Source of the DNA: an uncultured Veillonella sp.
Lineage (GTDB): Bacteria; Bacillota; Negativicutes; Veillonellales; Veillonellaceae
Direction: 5' to 3'
NCBI GenBank assembly: GCA_900550175.1
Contig: URQX01000001.1
Coordinates: forward strand, 1-64,000
DNA length: 64,000 bases
Shown here: positions 33,509 to 44,800 of the stretch, in pieces
Layout: each line of letters opens with the position of its first letter
How positions within the stretch are numbered: position 1 is the stretch's first letter
The notes under the pieces: model-generated
Databases searched by the model: none
What the model was told of the DNA's origin: nothing
What the model saw: the letters and a program-made list of their open reading frames with translations, nothing else
Position numbers and translations under genes: made by a program

Positions 33509-35341
33509 ATGGTTATGAATGGTATTTACTTAGTTATAGCCTCCGCGTGTATTCTAATTTTAGCGTACCGCCTTTATGGGGCTTTCATAGCGGCGAAAGT
33601 ATTAACATTGGATGAATATCGTCCAACGCCAGCTATGGTCCACAATGATGGTCACGATTACGTGCCCACAAACAAATGGGTAACATTTGGTCATCACTTT
33701 GCAGCGATTGCAGGTGCAGGCCCTCTTGTAGGTCCTGTTATCGCAGCCCAGTTCGGGTATTTACCTGGTGCATTATGGATCCTTATCGGTTCCGTATTAG
33801 CCGGCGCTGTACATGACATGGTTATCTTGTTCGCATCCGTTCGCTATGATGGTAAATCTATTGCGGATATTGCACGGGAAGAAATCAGTAAGTTCGCTGG
33901 TTTCGGTGCTATGCTTGCTACATTGTTCCTATTGATTATCACCCTTGCTGGTATGGCCGTAGTAGTAGCTAACGCATTGCATAACTCCCCATGGGGGTTC
34001 TTCTCCGTATTTGCTACAATTCCAATCGCTATTTTCATTGGTATTTATTTGAAATGGTTGCGTCCTGGTAAAATTCAAGAAGCCACTGTTATCGGTGTAG
34101 CGTTGATCTTCGCAGCTATTATCTACGGTCCAAACGTAGCAGCTAGCGAATATGCTTCTTGGTTTACATATGACTTGCAAACCATCGAAATCATGCTTGC
34201 AGTATATGGTTTCTTTGCAGCAGCATTGCCAGTATGGTTATTGCTTGCTCCTCGTGACTATTTGTCCACATACCTTAAAATCGGTACAATCGGCGCATTG
34301 GCTCTCGGTATTATCATCGTAATGCCTGAAATTCAAATGCCAGCTGTAACTCCTTACATCTGGGGTGGCGGTCCTGTATTGAAAGGTTCTGTATTCCCTT
34401 ACATCTTCATTACTATCGCATGTGGTGCGTTATCTGGTTTCCATACTGTTATCGCAACAGGTACAACACCTAAAATGCTTACTAATGAAAAAGAAATTTT
34501 ACCTATCGGTTATGGTGCAATGTTAACAGAAGGCTTTATCGCTATGATGGCGTTGATTGCCGCAACTGCATTGCATCCAGATGATTACTTCGCAATTAAC
34601 TCCACTGTTGAATCCTTCAAAGCATTAGGCCTTCAAGTTCATGAATTACCAGCTTTGTCTGCGATGGTTGGCGAAGATTTGATGCACCGTCCTGGTGGCG
34701 CCGTATCCCTTGCAGTAGGTATGGCTCATATCTTCTCTAGATTGCCTAACATGGATCACTTGCTGGGGTACTGGTATCACTTCTGTATCATGTTCGAAGC
34801 ATTGTTCATCATGACTTTGATCGATGCTGGTACTCGCGTAGGTCGTTACTTACTTCAAGAATTATTAGGTCATTTCCATCCTAAATTCAACGACCAACAT
34901 TGGGCTCCTGGCGTTTATGGTTGTGCAGCTTTAATTTGTATTTTGTGGGGCTACCTAGTTCTACAAGGTAACATCGGTATTATCTGGCCTCTATTCGGCG
35001 TATCTAACCAATTACTAGGTACCATGACATTGGCCGTAGGTACTACAGTTATCATGCGACTTGGCCGTAAACGTTATGCATGGGTAACAGGTATTCCTTG
35101 TATCCTTATGGCTATCGTTGCTATCGCTGCGGACTTTGAAAACGTATTTAACAGCTATATCCCAGCTGGTAAATGGATTCTAGTGGCATTCAGTGCTGCT
35201 ATGTTCCTCATGATCCTTATCGTATTAGTAGAAGCTGTACGCAGCTGGATTCGCTTGTCCAATATTCCTCAAGATTATCGTACACAAGCTGAAATCGAAG
35301 CTGAAAGCCTCGTAAAATACGGTAAACAAGTAAAAGCATAA
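33509..35341 (+). CDS. cstA: CstA family carbon starvation / pyruvate-type transporter
   Basis: A 610-residue polytopic inner-membrane protein with some 15-18 helices. CstA-family hallmarks: GHHFAAIAGAGPLVGPVIAAQFGYLPG near the N-terminus, GAVHDMVILFASVRYDGKSIADIA, SGFHTVIATGTTPKM and LFGVSNQLLGTMTLAVGTT. Characterised relatives take up peptides or pyruvate. The start is ATG 33509 behind GGAGGTG (33497-33503); the frame is open further upstream but that part is not membrane-like. The gene is flanked by terminators and stands alone. Confidence 0.93.
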   Translation: MVMNGIYLVIASACILILAYRLYGAFIAAKVLTLDEYRPTPAMVHNDGHDYVPTNKWVTFGHHFAAIAGAGPLVGPVIAAQFGYLPGALWILIGSVLAGAVHDMVILFASVRYDGKSIADIAREEISKFAGFGAMLATLFLLIITLAGMAVVVANALHNSPWGFFSVFATIPIAIFIGIYLKWLRPGKIQEATVIGVALIFAAIIYGPNVAASEYASWFTYDLQTIEIMLAVYGFFAAALPVWLLLAPRDYLSTYLKIGTIGALALGIIIVMPEIQMPAVTPYIWGGGPVLKGSVFPYIFITIACGALSGFHTVIATGTTPKMLTNEKEILPIGYGAMLTEGFIAMMALIAATALHPDDYFAINSTVESFKALGLQVHELPALSAMVGEDLMHRPGGAVSLAVGMAHIFSRLPNMDHLLGYWYHFCIMFEALFIMTLIDAGTRVGRYLLQELLGHFHPKFNDQHWAPGVYGCAALICILWGYLVLQGNIGIIWPLFGVSNQLLGTMTLAVGTTVIMRLGRKRYAWVTGIPCILMAIVAIAADFENVFNSYIPAGKWILVAFSAAMFLMILIVLVEAVRSWIRLSNIPQDYRTQAEIEAESLVKYGKQVKA

Positions 35342-35361
35342 TATTTGTTTTTATAACGCAT

Positions 35362-35394
35362 AAAGTGCACTCACCTTTGTGAGTGCACTTTTAG
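35362..35394 (+). terminator. Terminator of cstA
   Basis: AAAGTGCACTCAC and GTGAGTGCACTTT form a perfect 13-bp stem with a 4-base CTTT loop, then TAGTTT. Confidence 0.85.
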
Positions 35395-35502
35395 TTTATA
35401 AATTTGCTGCCTTTTTTATAAAATAGTAAACTATATACATGTACGAAGCATTTGTTAATGGCAACTTGTAAATGTGTAACAGAGAAAGTATCGGAGCGTA
35501 TT

Positions 35503-36777
35503 ATGAATATTAGAATGGCAATAATGGCAGCAGTTATTAGTTCTACTGCAGTTTTTACGGCACATGGTGTAGATGTATCGATTCCAGGGGCAAATCCTAA
35601 AATGCCTGCAGTAGTATATAGTGATAACATCGTAGATCAAACTAAAGTAGATAGGTTGACAAAAAAACTGTCATCTTTATTTGATAAGAAAATGACCTCA
35701 GATGTGACTGTAGAGCCTCAAAATAGAGTAAAGGCAAATATCTTGGATAAAGGTATTATTGATTATAAAGCACATAACTATAGTTCCTCTATTTATGTGC
35801 TATCTGGAGAAAATCGTTCTATTCAATTTACCTTACCAACTACATCTAATAAGAGTATAGCGGTGCCTCGGGGTAAAGGCTATAAACAATATGCTATGTC
35901 TAATCTTGGTATGATTGGTATTGAGGTTGAGCCTGTAAAGGATACAAATGTTTGGGCTGAATCTGGTAAAAGTTATGCTGAACTTACCGTAGAGGATATG
36001 AAAGCTGCTTTCGCAAAACACAATCCAGGTGCTAACAATACTTTTGTCGATGGTGGGAAGTTTACATATCCCGGTATTGAAAATGGTACGTGGGATGTAG
36101 CAACCTCGAATGGCAAACTTGGTAAAAATACAATTAGTACGATTAATTTTTCCTATAAAAATAATCCGAACTATATGTACCATATTGGTATTGTAGACAC
36201 TAATAAGAAGGCTAATTACAAACATAATTTAGGTTTGTTAGCAAATTATACAATTCCTTCCATTATGGAGAAACCGGAGATTACGATTCCTAATACAGTA
36301 GAAACATTGGGAGATTTTACATATCGTCGAATTGAAGGAACGACTATAAAAAAGAATGTAGCTGAAGACGGTGGACTTTTTAAAGCTTATGAAACAGATG
36401 GGCTAGCACATCTATTATTAGTTAATCCAATCAAAGAAGGAGCTTCTAAAAATAAGCTTTTAACAGCTACATTAGCCAAGCAGATCCTTCATAGTAGCAT
36501 TGGAAAAGATGGGAAAGTAAATATCTATACTGTATGGCATAACAATACGCCAGGAATACTACTGGATATTCAGTATCCTGCTTTTAATGCAATGGAAATA
36601 TCTTATATAACAAGAAATGATAAGAATTTATTTATTCACACTATCATTGCTAATCGTACTAAGAAAAATATTAGTCGAGATGATTTGATTAACTTGCTTA
36701 TCGATGTGCAAATGAAAGGTGAGACTATGGATTCCACCAGTGTGATATCTCCTTTGCCTGAATATGAACTCGAATGA
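35503..36777 (+). CDS. Secreted protein of unknown function
   Basis: A 424-residue protein with a Sec signal peptide (MNIRMAIMAAVISSTAVFTAHG). The rest is soluble, without cysteines of note or membrane spans. No domain was recognised. It may hold two similar halves, since both contain a segment of the type TIPNT/TLPTT followed by a hydrophobic strand and a late DDLINLL/VEDMKAAF helix, but this was not aligned. The start at 35503 has CGGAGCG ahead; an upstream frame to 35452 is non-coding in character. It may be a periplasmic or surface protein. Confidence 0.72.
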   Translation: MNIRMAIMAAVISSTAVFTAHGVDVSIPGANPKMPAVVYSDNIVDQTKVDRLTKKLSSLFDKKMTSDVTVEPQNRVKANILDKGIIDYKAHNYSSSIYVLSGENRSIQFTLPTTSNKSIAVPRGKGYKQYAMSNLGMIGIEVEPVKDTNVWAESGKSYAELTVEDMKAAFAKHNPGANNTFVDGGKFTYPGIENGTWDVATSNGKLGKNTISTINFSYKNNPNYMYHIGIVDTNKKANYKHNLGLLANYTIPSIMEKPEITIPNTVETLGDFTYRRIEGTTIKKNVAEDGGLFKAYETDGLAHLLLVNPIKEGASKNKLLTATLAKQILHSSIGKDGKVNIYTVWHNNTPGILLDIQYPAFNAMEISYITRNDKNLFIHTIIANRTKKNISRDDLINLLIDVQMKGETMDSTSVISPLPEYELE

Positions 36778-36872
36778 TATTAAAACGTTTAACTTTATAG
36801 AGTTTTAAAATGTACAATATAACGGAGCCAATCAAAATCAAACTCACAACCTCAACGTGATATAATAGCTCT

Positions 36873-38489
36873 ATGAAACATTACGTGTGTTCCTATTGGA
36901 CAAAATATAAACAATTATATAAGAAAGGCCTAAAAGGCATTGTTGCTTTTCTTGCCATTGGAGCGATTATTTTCTTTGTGCTCGCTACGATAGCGAGTCG
37001 CGGAATGGGCGTTATCTTCAATGAGGTTATGGCTCGACAAACGATGATGCGTGGTTCTGTAACAGTAGAGAGTTTAACCGCAACACCGTGGGGAACATTA
37101 TCCTTTACCGATTTGGTGTGGAAGGATCCAGAAGGTCGTGAATTGCTCACCGTTCCAAGTGGTAAAATTCGCGTCAATATGTGGGACGTAGTCACTCGTA
37201 ACTTTAAGGCTTCCGCTATCAATGGAATTGAGCTTAATGATGCTACAATCGTAGTCGATCTAGATGATAACAACCGGCTCGATTTTGTGCCGGCTTCGCC
37301 TGATGTGAATAAGCCTCTCGATGAGGTGGAACCCCGCCCTAAGCCGCCTAAAAAAACTACTCAAGATCGGCAAGAGGAATTAGCTAAGAAGGTTCGTAAT
37401 TTTAATTGGGAAGGCCAACATTTGGATCTTACCATTACACTTAGAAATAATCAGCTAGAAATCTTTCAGAAAAATCGTCACTATGTGATGAAGAATGTAG
37501 AGGCTAAAATCCATCTTGATAGTAAGCGCGCTATTCGCGTTGATATGGAAACTGGTAAATTTGGAGGTACTGCTATTGGTGATGGAATGACACTAAAAGG
37601 ACGCGTTGATTTAAAGGAAGTGTTAAAGCATCGCATGCCTCAGCTAGATTTACAGTTTGATGTGAAAGGCGTAGACCCATCATCACTTGGTTTTGGCGAT
37701 AATATTCACGATGCTATGACCTTGCTGACGCGAGTAACTGGTGATTTTAATCGACCGTTGGCTAAAGGCCGTGTAACGATGCCTATTTTACGTATTCCTG
37801 CGCTTACCTTTGAAAACGTCGTGGGTGATGTAATATACCAAGATGGCATTTTAAACTTTGAAAATGTTAATGCTAATGTGTACAGTGGCAAATTAGAGGC
37901 AAAAGGTGTATATAATTTAGACACAAGAGCCTATACCATTACAGGAGTAGCTAAGGATTTAGATAGTAGTGAGGCTCTTAAAACACCTGAGTTCGTCGTT
38001 CCTGTATCGGCTAATTTGAACTTTAAAAGCGAAGGTAAGCCTCGCGATATGGAGGTATGGGGGAATTTTTGGTCTGGTGAAGGCCATTATATGCTCATTC
38101 CTATTAAGAATATTACAGGAAGCTTTCACAATAAGGGGCGCCATTTGTCCTTTAGTGATGTGAAGGTGAATACAAATATTACGACCATTTCCACAGATGC
38201 ACTTCGCATCGATAATGGTCAGCTTACCATGGGGCCACTCAATATTACGTCCCACGGGGGAAGTAATTTTATCATCTATGATGAATACTCATTTGATGAG
38301 CTAGATGAGAATATGGACCGAATTAAAGAGGGGATGAAACAAGCTGGCGAAAATAGCAAACGTGCATCTGATTCGGCTAAAGGTCTCGATAACTTTAAGC
38401 CTCCTGAGGATTTAAAAGCATCCTTTGATGATGTAAAACGCCAAATGGATGGGGTGAAAGATGCTTTTAAAGGTATCAAAATAAAGTGA
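36873..38489 (+). CDS. AsmA/TamB-like envelope protein
   Basis: A 538-residue protein with one N-terminal membrane anchor (about residues 20-45) and a long periplasmic region of repeated beta strands. Features of the AsmA/TamB superfamily: the early VESLTATPWGTLSFTDLVWKDPEG block (a variant of the usual strand pair), repeated VYSGKLEAKGVYNL and GNFWSGEGHYMLIPIKNITG-type units, and a charged, coiled-coil C-terminus. Such proteins bridge inner and outer membrane in lipid transport, which fits a diderm Firmicute. Proline/lysine-rich linker at about 150-165. Confidence 0.75.
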   Translation: MKHYVCSYWTKYKQLYKKGLKGIVAFLAIGAIIFFVLATIASRGMGVIFNEVMARQTMMRGSVTVESLTATPWGTLSFTDLVWKDPEGRELLTVPSGKIRVNMWDVVTRNFKASAINGIELNDATIVVDLDDNNRLDFVPASPDVNKPLDEVEPRPKPPKKTTQDRQEELAKKVRNFNWEGQHLDLTITLRNNQLEIFQKNRHYVMKNVEAKIHLDSKRAIRVDMETGKFGGTAIGDGMTLKGRVDLKEVLKHRMPQLDLQFDVKGVDPSSLGFGDNIHDAMTLLTRVTGDFNRPLAKGRVTMPILRIPALTFENVVGDVIYQDGILNFENVNANVYSGKLEAKGVYNLDTRAYTITGVAKDLDSSEALKTPEFVVPVSANLNFKSEGKPRDMEVWGNFWSGEGHYMLIPIKNITGSFHNKGRHLSFSDVKVNTNITTISTDALRIDNGQLTMGPLNITSHGGSNFIIYDEYSFDELDENMDRIKEGMKQAGENSKRASDSAKGLDNFKPPEDLKASFDDVKRQMDGVKDAFKGIKIK

Positions 38490-38608
38490 TAAATGAAAGA
38501 TAAATGATATTGCCTCTCTTTCATGGTGCACTTAGTTATCTAGTTTATAATAAATATCCGTTATCATAATTTTTGATAAAATACATTTTAGTGTTCTCGG
38601 AGGTTTTT

Positions 38609-38962
38609 ATGAAAGCATCAAAACAAGTATCTATCGTTTTAGCTGCATCTGTACTTGCATTAGGTGTTGCTGCATTAGCACCACAACAAGTATCTGCATC
38701 TATGGATTATAATACTTACAATCCTACAACATTGAGCCCTAACGGTACACGCTATGGCGCAGATACTACATATGTATCCAATAACAACAATACAGATAAT
38801 AGCACATATGTTATTAAAGACCCTGCTACAACAGAAGTAAAAGACTGGCCAGAGACTACTGTTACTGATGATGATCCAGCAGACTATAGCCCTGAAGCAA
38901 ATAGCCTTAGCTATTGGCTTGCCAAATTTAATAGAGTGCTTGGTAGAGATTACAAATTCTAG
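38609..38962 (+). CDS. Small secreted hypothetical protein
   Basis: A 117-residue protein with a Sec signal peptide ending ALAPQQVSA. The mature part is small, acidic, and rich in Asn, Asp, Thr and Tyr, with a Trp/aromatic C-terminus (SLSYWLAKFNRVLGRDYKF). GGAGG at about 38599 sets the ATG at 38609. No family recognised. Confidence 0.72.
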   Translation: MKASKQVSIVLAASVLALGVAALAPQQVSASMDYNTYNPTTLSPNGTRYGADTTYVSNNNNTDNSTYVIKDPATTEVKDWPETTVTDDDPADYSPEANSLSYWLAKFNRVLGRDYKF

Positions 38963-38992
38963 TTTTGAACAGCCATTTATGACTATAAAAAG

Positions 38993-39020
38993 AAAAGGTC
39001 CCGTTATGGGACCTTTTTTG
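38993..39020. terminator. Bidirectional terminator between convergent genes
   Basis: AAAAGGTCCC and GGGACCTTTT form a 10-bp stem with a GTTAT loop and a T-run to 39019. Confidence 0.9.
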
Positions 39021-39077
39021 TTTGCCTAGATTGCGTTACATCTTTAATAGATTTATTTAACAATCTAATTGCTTCAC

Positions 39078-39824
39078 TTATCGATCTAATCCGTTAGCGC
39101 GTTGGTATTCAGATGTATTTGTAGATGGAGTTTGATCGTCTGTAGTTACAGTCTCTTTGGATACAGATTTTTTGATTTTAATAAGAGGTTTTTCTGTAGC
39201 TTTTGGCTCCTCTTTTTTCTTCACATCATTTTGAGATGGTGGTAAGAATGTGTTAAGTTCATTCTTGTGAGATACCTCTGTGTTTGTAGTAGATGCTAAT
39301 TGGGCACGTTGAGGGGCGATGAAGATTTCATCCTTTGTAATTTTTACATCGTTCAATAATAATTTGAATACTTGAGGTTTTACAAAGATAGTACCATCTA
39401 CCTTGCGAGCTGCAGGCAAGAAGGATTCAGAAGTATCAAGGTTAATAATCTTTAATTTGCCATGGCGTACTACTTCTGCAGAATCTGGTTGGATTGCTAG
39501 TGTAGCAATGTTCATGTCTACTAATGCTGTTTTAGTAGGCTCATCCCAAGCTACTTTATAGCCTAATGCTTCAGATACTTGGCGCAATGCTACGAGCGGT
39601 TGACCGTCTACATAGATTACATTTTGCTGACCGTTAATAGGCTCAACTACCTTGCCATCTACATTAATGTGATGAGCAGTTGTAACAGATGCTGGCTTTT
39701 CAAGGTTCATTGCTGGACCTGGATTCTCCATGCCGATGGCTGCTTGTGCAGGTTGTGCTGTACCAAATGTGAAAGCTAGTGCACCTACAGCAATGCTAGA
39801 TAAAATAAGCTGTTTTAATTTCAT
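39078..39824 (-). CDS. Secreted protein with copper amine oxidase N-terminal-like (stalk) domain
   Basis: A 248-residue exported protein. A Sec signal peptide ends AQPAQA, followed by one domain of the copper amine oxidase N1 type: YVDGQPLVALRQVSEALGYKVAWDEPTKTALV. Such domains are non-catalytic binding modules, common on the surface and in the periplasm of Firmicutes. The C-terminal third is Lys/Thr/Ser-rich and probably disordered. GGAGG 6 bases upstream sets the start at 39824. Confidence 0.85.
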   Translation of the reverse strand: MKLKQLILSSIAVGALAFTFGTAQPAQAAIGMENPGPAMNLEKPASVTTAHHINVDGKVVEPINGQQNVIYVDGQPLVALRQVSEALGYKVAWDEPTKTALVDMNIATLAIQPDSAEVVRHGKLKIINLDTSESFLPAARKVDGTIFVKPQVFKLLLNDVKITKDEIFIAPQRAQLASTTNTEVSHKNELNTFLPPSQNDVKKKEEPKATEKPLIKIKKSVSKETVTTDDQTPSTNTSEYQRANGLDR

Positions 39825-39986
39825 AAGGAACCTCCATAAGGTGTTATATTTTTCTGAATGCATTAATCTTACCAAATGTATATGAAAATTTTATTATAAA
39901 CTTAAATTTTACACAATTTAAAAAGAGATACATCTTACTTATTCTTAATAGTTTTTAATTAAGTAATATTTAAAATAATTTTATAC

Positions 39987-40016
39987 TTTACAAAAAAAAA
40001 ATAACTATGTTATTCT
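39987..40016 (+). promoter_or_regulatory. Candidate promoter of the two-partner secretion operon
   Basis: TTTACA (39987-39992) and TATTCT (40011-40016), 18 bases apart, with an A-tract in the spacer, lie 65 bases ahead of the transporter start. Confidence 0.5.
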
Positions 40017-40081
40017 GATGATATGTATTTCATGAATTTATCATGATTGGTGTTGTTAGAGTATGTTTATAGGAGAGTTTT

Positions 40082-41779
40082 GTGAATATAAAACGCTTAG
40101 TTCTTCTGAGTTTAGGTGTATATAGTTTGTCTATGCCTTTAATGGTACAGGCAGCTGATCCTGTTATACCTATGACTCAACAAGAGCAATTACAACAAGA
40201 CCGAGATACTCAACGAGAACGTAATCTTCGCCTCGATGCGGAACGCGTAGGGACCGTTGTTAGTAAGCCGGCACTTATAGACGTACCTTCAGATAAGAAT
40301 GGTACGTCTTTTTATATTAAGCAAATACAGTTGGTTGGTGTGCCTAAAGAATTATCGTTTCTAAGTAAGATTGCTCGTAAGCATGAGCAAAAACATGTGA
40401 CTGTATCAGATATTACTAATATTCGTAATGCCTTTCAACGTAAATTACTAGACAAAGGCTATGTTACCTCTCAGGTATATATTCCAGAACAAAATTTAAA
40501 TGCTGGGACTTTACAATTTATGGTTATGCCTGGTCGAGTAGAAGATATTCGTTATAGTGCTTCTTCAGCTCATGGTCCTTGGCACACTGCATTTTCTGTG
40601 CGGCCAGGAGATATCCTTAATATCCGAGATATAGAACAAGGCCTAGAGCAGATGAAACGTGTATCATCTCAATCGGTAACAATGAAGTTACTTCCGGGTA
40701 CATCTGTTGGTACTTCTATTATTGAACTATCGATCAAACAAGATAAACCAGTACATGGATCAATAAGCATCGATAATAGTGGTCTAGAGTCTACAGGGGT
40801 ATATCAAGGTAGTTTTACATCATCTTTTGACCAAGTGTTCAGAGCTAATGATACCTTTACTATGTCGTTGTCAGGTGACCTTAGCGGTGCGGGTAGTATA
40901 AAAGGAACTCGTGCAGCTAGTCTCAATTATGTAATACCTCATGGAAAAGATACGTTTAGTTTAAGCTTTTCTAAATCAAGATATCATCAAACCATTCAAT
41001 CTAATCCTTATGATTTCACATACGGTGGTAAGTCCACTACTATGAAGGCAAAATGGGATCATGTTTGGTCGCGTACACAACGTGAAAAACGTGCATTTGA
41101 TATTTCTATTAGCACACGGCATAATCATCGATTTATTAATGATATGGAAATACCTGTGCAAGCCTTACGTACGACTTCAATGGAGTTTGGAGTTTCTAAT
41201 CGTAAATATATTGGGAATGCTACGCTGTATTCTCGTTTGGGATTCCAATGGGGGATAGGTGCACTTGGTGCACAACCTGAACATAAGGCTTCTGTTGCTA
41301 TGGGAGGTCCTACATCTAGATATCATATGTGGCTTATAGATGTAGATTATCGAAAACCATTTATTATGGGTCATCGACCTGCATCCTTTACCTCTTCGTT
41401 CCATGGACAGTGGGTTCAAGGTGGTAAAAGACTGTATAGCGTAGACACCATAAATATTGGTAACCGATATAGTATCTATGGCTTCGATGGCGAATATACA
41501 CTTATGGGCGATAGTGGTTGGTATGTGCGTAATGAAGTATCATCTGTTATTCCTCGCCTTAATACGGAAGTATATCTTGGTCTTGATGTTGGGGCTGTAT
41601 ATGGTAAAAGTACAGAAGCTCTAGTCGGCAAAACAATTGCAGGTACTGCGCTTGGTGTACGAGGTAACTATTCATCCGGTTTATTGTTTGATGCATTTGT
41701 TAGTACCCCTTTATATAAACCGCAAGGATATCATACGAAAAAGTATTATAGCGGATTTACCGTAGGGTACAGATTCTAA
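40082..41779 (+). CDS. cdiB: Two-partner secretion transporter (TpsB/CdiB, ShlB/FhaC family)
   Basis: An outer-membrane Omp85-superfamily pore of 565 residues that exports the exoprotein encoded next. A signal peptide ends MVQAA. A POTRA domain follows at about residues 75-160 (FYIKQIQLVGVPKEL, LLDKGYVTSQVYIPEQN, LNAGTLQFMVMPGRVEDI), then the barrel: SISIDNSGLESTGVYQGSF, the L6-like YSIYGFDGEYTLMGDSGWYVRNE, and a terminal YRF. The usual VRGY/F of the lid loop reads IYGF. The start is GTG at 40082 with AGGAGAG just ahead. Confidence 0.93.
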   Translation: MNIKRLVLLSLGVYSLSMPLMVQAADPVIPMTQQEQLQQDRDTQRERNLRLDAERVGTVVSKPALIDVPSDKNGTSFYIKQIQLVGVPKELSFLSKIARKHEQKHVTVSDITNIRNAFQRKLLDKGYVTSQVYIPEQNLNAGTLQFMVMPGRVEDIRYSASSAHGPWHTAFSVRPGDILNIRDIEQGLEQMKRVSSQSVTMKLLPGTSVGTSIIELSIKQDKPVHGSISIDNSGLESTGVYQGSFTSSFDQVFRANDTFTMSLSGDLSGAGSIKGTRAASLNYVIPHGKDTFSLSFSKSRYHQTIQSNPYDFTYGGKSTTMKAKWDHVWSRTQREKRAFDISISTRHNHRFINDMEIPVQALRTTSMEFGVSNRKYIGNATLYSRLGFQWGIGALGAQPEHKASVAMGGPTSRYHMWLIDVDYRKPFIMGHRPASFTSSFHGQWVQGGKRLYSVDTINIGNRYSIYGFDGEYTLMGDSGWYVRNEVSSVIPRLNTEVYLGLDVGAVYGKSTEALVGKTIAGTALGVRGNYSSGLLFDAFVSTPLYKPQGYHTKKYYSGFTVGYRF

Positions 41780-41803
41780 TCTCAATATAATTATGACTGT
41801 ATA

Positions 41804-41833
41804 TGTGTTGAACTAGCATGTGTTGAGCTAGTA
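41804..41833 (+). repeat. Tandem 15-base repeat between cdiB and cdiA
   Basis: Two 15-base units (41804-41818 and 41819-41833) differ at two positions. They lie just before the cdiA ribosome binding site; function unknown. Confidence 0.7.
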
Positions 41834-41854
41834 TTTATATAATTGGAGAGTTGT

Positions 41855-44800
41855 ATGTGTAAAACAAATCAAGAACGACGTACGCTAGGACGAAAGATAA
41901 TGTCTTGGCTAACCTTTGGTGTATTTGTAGCATCTCAATCGATGGTGTTGGCTGCACCAATTATGCCAGATAATAATGCTGTTATTACTGAACGACCGTT
42001 AGTTCAGGAAACAGCTAATCAGATTCCACTAGTTAACGTGACGGCCCCTACTAATGGTGGCGTCTCTATGAATAAATATGATCAATTTAATGTAGAGAAA
42101 CAAGGGGCTATTTTAAATAACTCATATGTAACGAGTAAAACAGAACTTGCTGGCTATGTGCAAGGTAATAGTAACATGGTGAATGGTACTGCAAAGGTTA
42201 TTGTAAACCAAGTTACATCAGATGCACCGACATCTATGAATGGTTATTTAGAAGTGGCGGGGCAAAAGGCATCCGTTGTGGTTGCTAACCCTAACGGCAT
42301 TACCGTTAATGGTGGGGGATTCCTTAATACGGAGCATGCTGTGTTAACTACAGGTAGACCAGAATTAGATGGTACTGGCAACTTACAAAATTACCGTGTA
42401 GAACAAGGCAAAGTCTCTATTGAAGGTAAAGGCCTTGATGGGAAAAGTGCTGATTCTGTGTCTATATTGTCACGAACTATTGATGTAAACGCTGGCGTTT
42501 GGGCAAATAAACTCAATACTCGTACCGGACAAAATAATATTGACGCCAAGAATTTAAAGGCTACAGCTTTAGATTTGTCGTCTACTGAAACAAAGCCGAC
42601 GATTGGCTTAGATGTGGCTGCAGTTGGTGGAATGTATGCAAATCATATTACTATGGTTGGCACCGAAGCTGGTGTAGGTGTTAATCTTAATGGAGTAGTT
42701 GCAGGGACTCAATCTGTTTCAGTAGATGCTAATGGTCATCTATTTGTTAATGGTACGCTTCAATCGGATACAAGTCTTGTGGCTAAAGCAAACTCTATAC
42801 AGAATACAAAGACAATTGCTTCTGGTGGAGACTTGGGTTTAGAAACAAAAGAGTTAACTAATACAGGGCATATTACATCCGCTAAAAATGGACATGTTAA
42901 GGTAGAAGAAACCTTAACTAACAATAATACAATAGCCGCTGGTGCTAATACTCAAGGCGCTCTGACCGGTAATGGTTCCTTGTCTATTGAGGCAGGTACT
43001 GTTCGTAATACTGATGCAGTGATTGTATCTGGTGGTACTACAACAATTAATAGTAAAGAAGTACATAATATAGAGAATGGTCGCATTTATGGTGGAAAAG
43101 TAGCGATACAAACTAAGGTGCTCGAAAATCGTAAGAATGTAGCGCTAGAATCCAAATTAGATGCTGCTATGGCAGATATGAAGGCTGCAGAAGATAAGCT
43201 TGAAGTAGCCTATGCTGTAGATACTACAGCTTTTACATCAAAAACTGAACAAGATGAATATTTGAACCGAATCAAAGAACTATCTCAAGTATATGATGAA
43301 AAACTTAAAGCTGTTAAGTTAGTACAAGAGGAATTATCTGCTCATAAAGGAAGTACTATTGCAGGTCGAGAAGATGTAACTATTGAGGCAGATTCTATCT
43401 TGAATAGAGAAAAATCTCTTATATATAGTGGTGGTACTATGACATTGGATGGTCGTGATATCTTGCACAATATTGGTGGTACTATTGAGGGGTTAGGAAA
43501 AGGTGTCATTCGAAGTAAAGACTATCAAAATAAGAACTCTTCCTTTACCGCAAAACGAGTTAGTCCTGAAATTGAAAAAGGTCTTGCTGGTGCAAGTAAT
43601 GATGCTATGCTTACAGAGCAAGAAGATCAAATCTTGATTACAGATAAAAACCATAGTGAGCGTGGTCAGGCTTTTAAAAAGTCTGAGTTTAGCTCTTTAA
43701 ATAGTGGTTATGGTGCAAACCATAATCGTGGTAATACTGCTCCGATGCGGATATATGATGCTGCAGAATATGTTACTGTAGAACAAATTACACCTGAAGA
43801 GCAAGCGGCTGGCGAAGAACCAATTCCGGCAGAATATATTGGTACACAAGTACCATCATATGCCTATGATGACCCTATTTTTAAGGAATTTGGCATTACA
43901 TCTATGACGACAGAGCGTCCTCAAGCAGCAGGTCCTGAACAAGAGGCATGGGATGCACAATTTAAGCCTATTTTGGCATCATTAAATGATAAAATTAAAG
44001 CTCATAATGCAAAGGCTGAATTACATAACCAAAAAATTTCTGGTGTGGCTAATGAAAAAATAGACAATTATACTATTATTCGAACTAAAACAATGACCTC
44101 TAAAGAAGAGGTGAAAAATAGTACACCAGGTGTTGTGCGCTTTGGTGGTGATGTGTCATTCACCGGAAATGGTACTAATGAAAATAGTCAAATGGTTGTA
44201 GGTGGTATATTAAGTACTACGGGAGCTATTGATCAAGTAGCAAAAGAAAATCAAGAAGTGACTACTACATTTGGTACTACAGAAGCTTCGTATACCTATA
44301 AAAGAAGATGGCCACATAAATCTAGACGAAGAGGTTATAAGGGTCAAGTATTTATGACTCCACAAGTGAATAAAGAAAATCCAATGTCACTTGGGGTGTC
44401 TAAGAAAGAAGACAAAAATAGTAAGGCAAAGGGCGAAGTAGGGGCTAATCACCGTAAAGAGGTACAAGACTTCTTAAATCCATTTGCACAAGATAGTAGT
44501 AATGATGCATCTAAACCATCTGCAGGAACTAATATTTTGGCATTGCCTACAGAATCTTTGTATAGAATACATCCTGAAAGCACTGCTAACTATGTAGTTG
44601 AAACAGATCCACAATTTACGAATAAAAAGGCCTTTTTATCATCCGATTATATGTATAAAGAGATGAAAACAAAGCCTGAGAATATTGAAAAACGACTAGG
44701 TGATGGCTTGTATGAGCAGACTTTAGTTAGAAATCAGATTGTATCTGGAACAGGGTATAGATTCCTTGATGGGTATACAGATGATGAAAGTCAATTTAAA

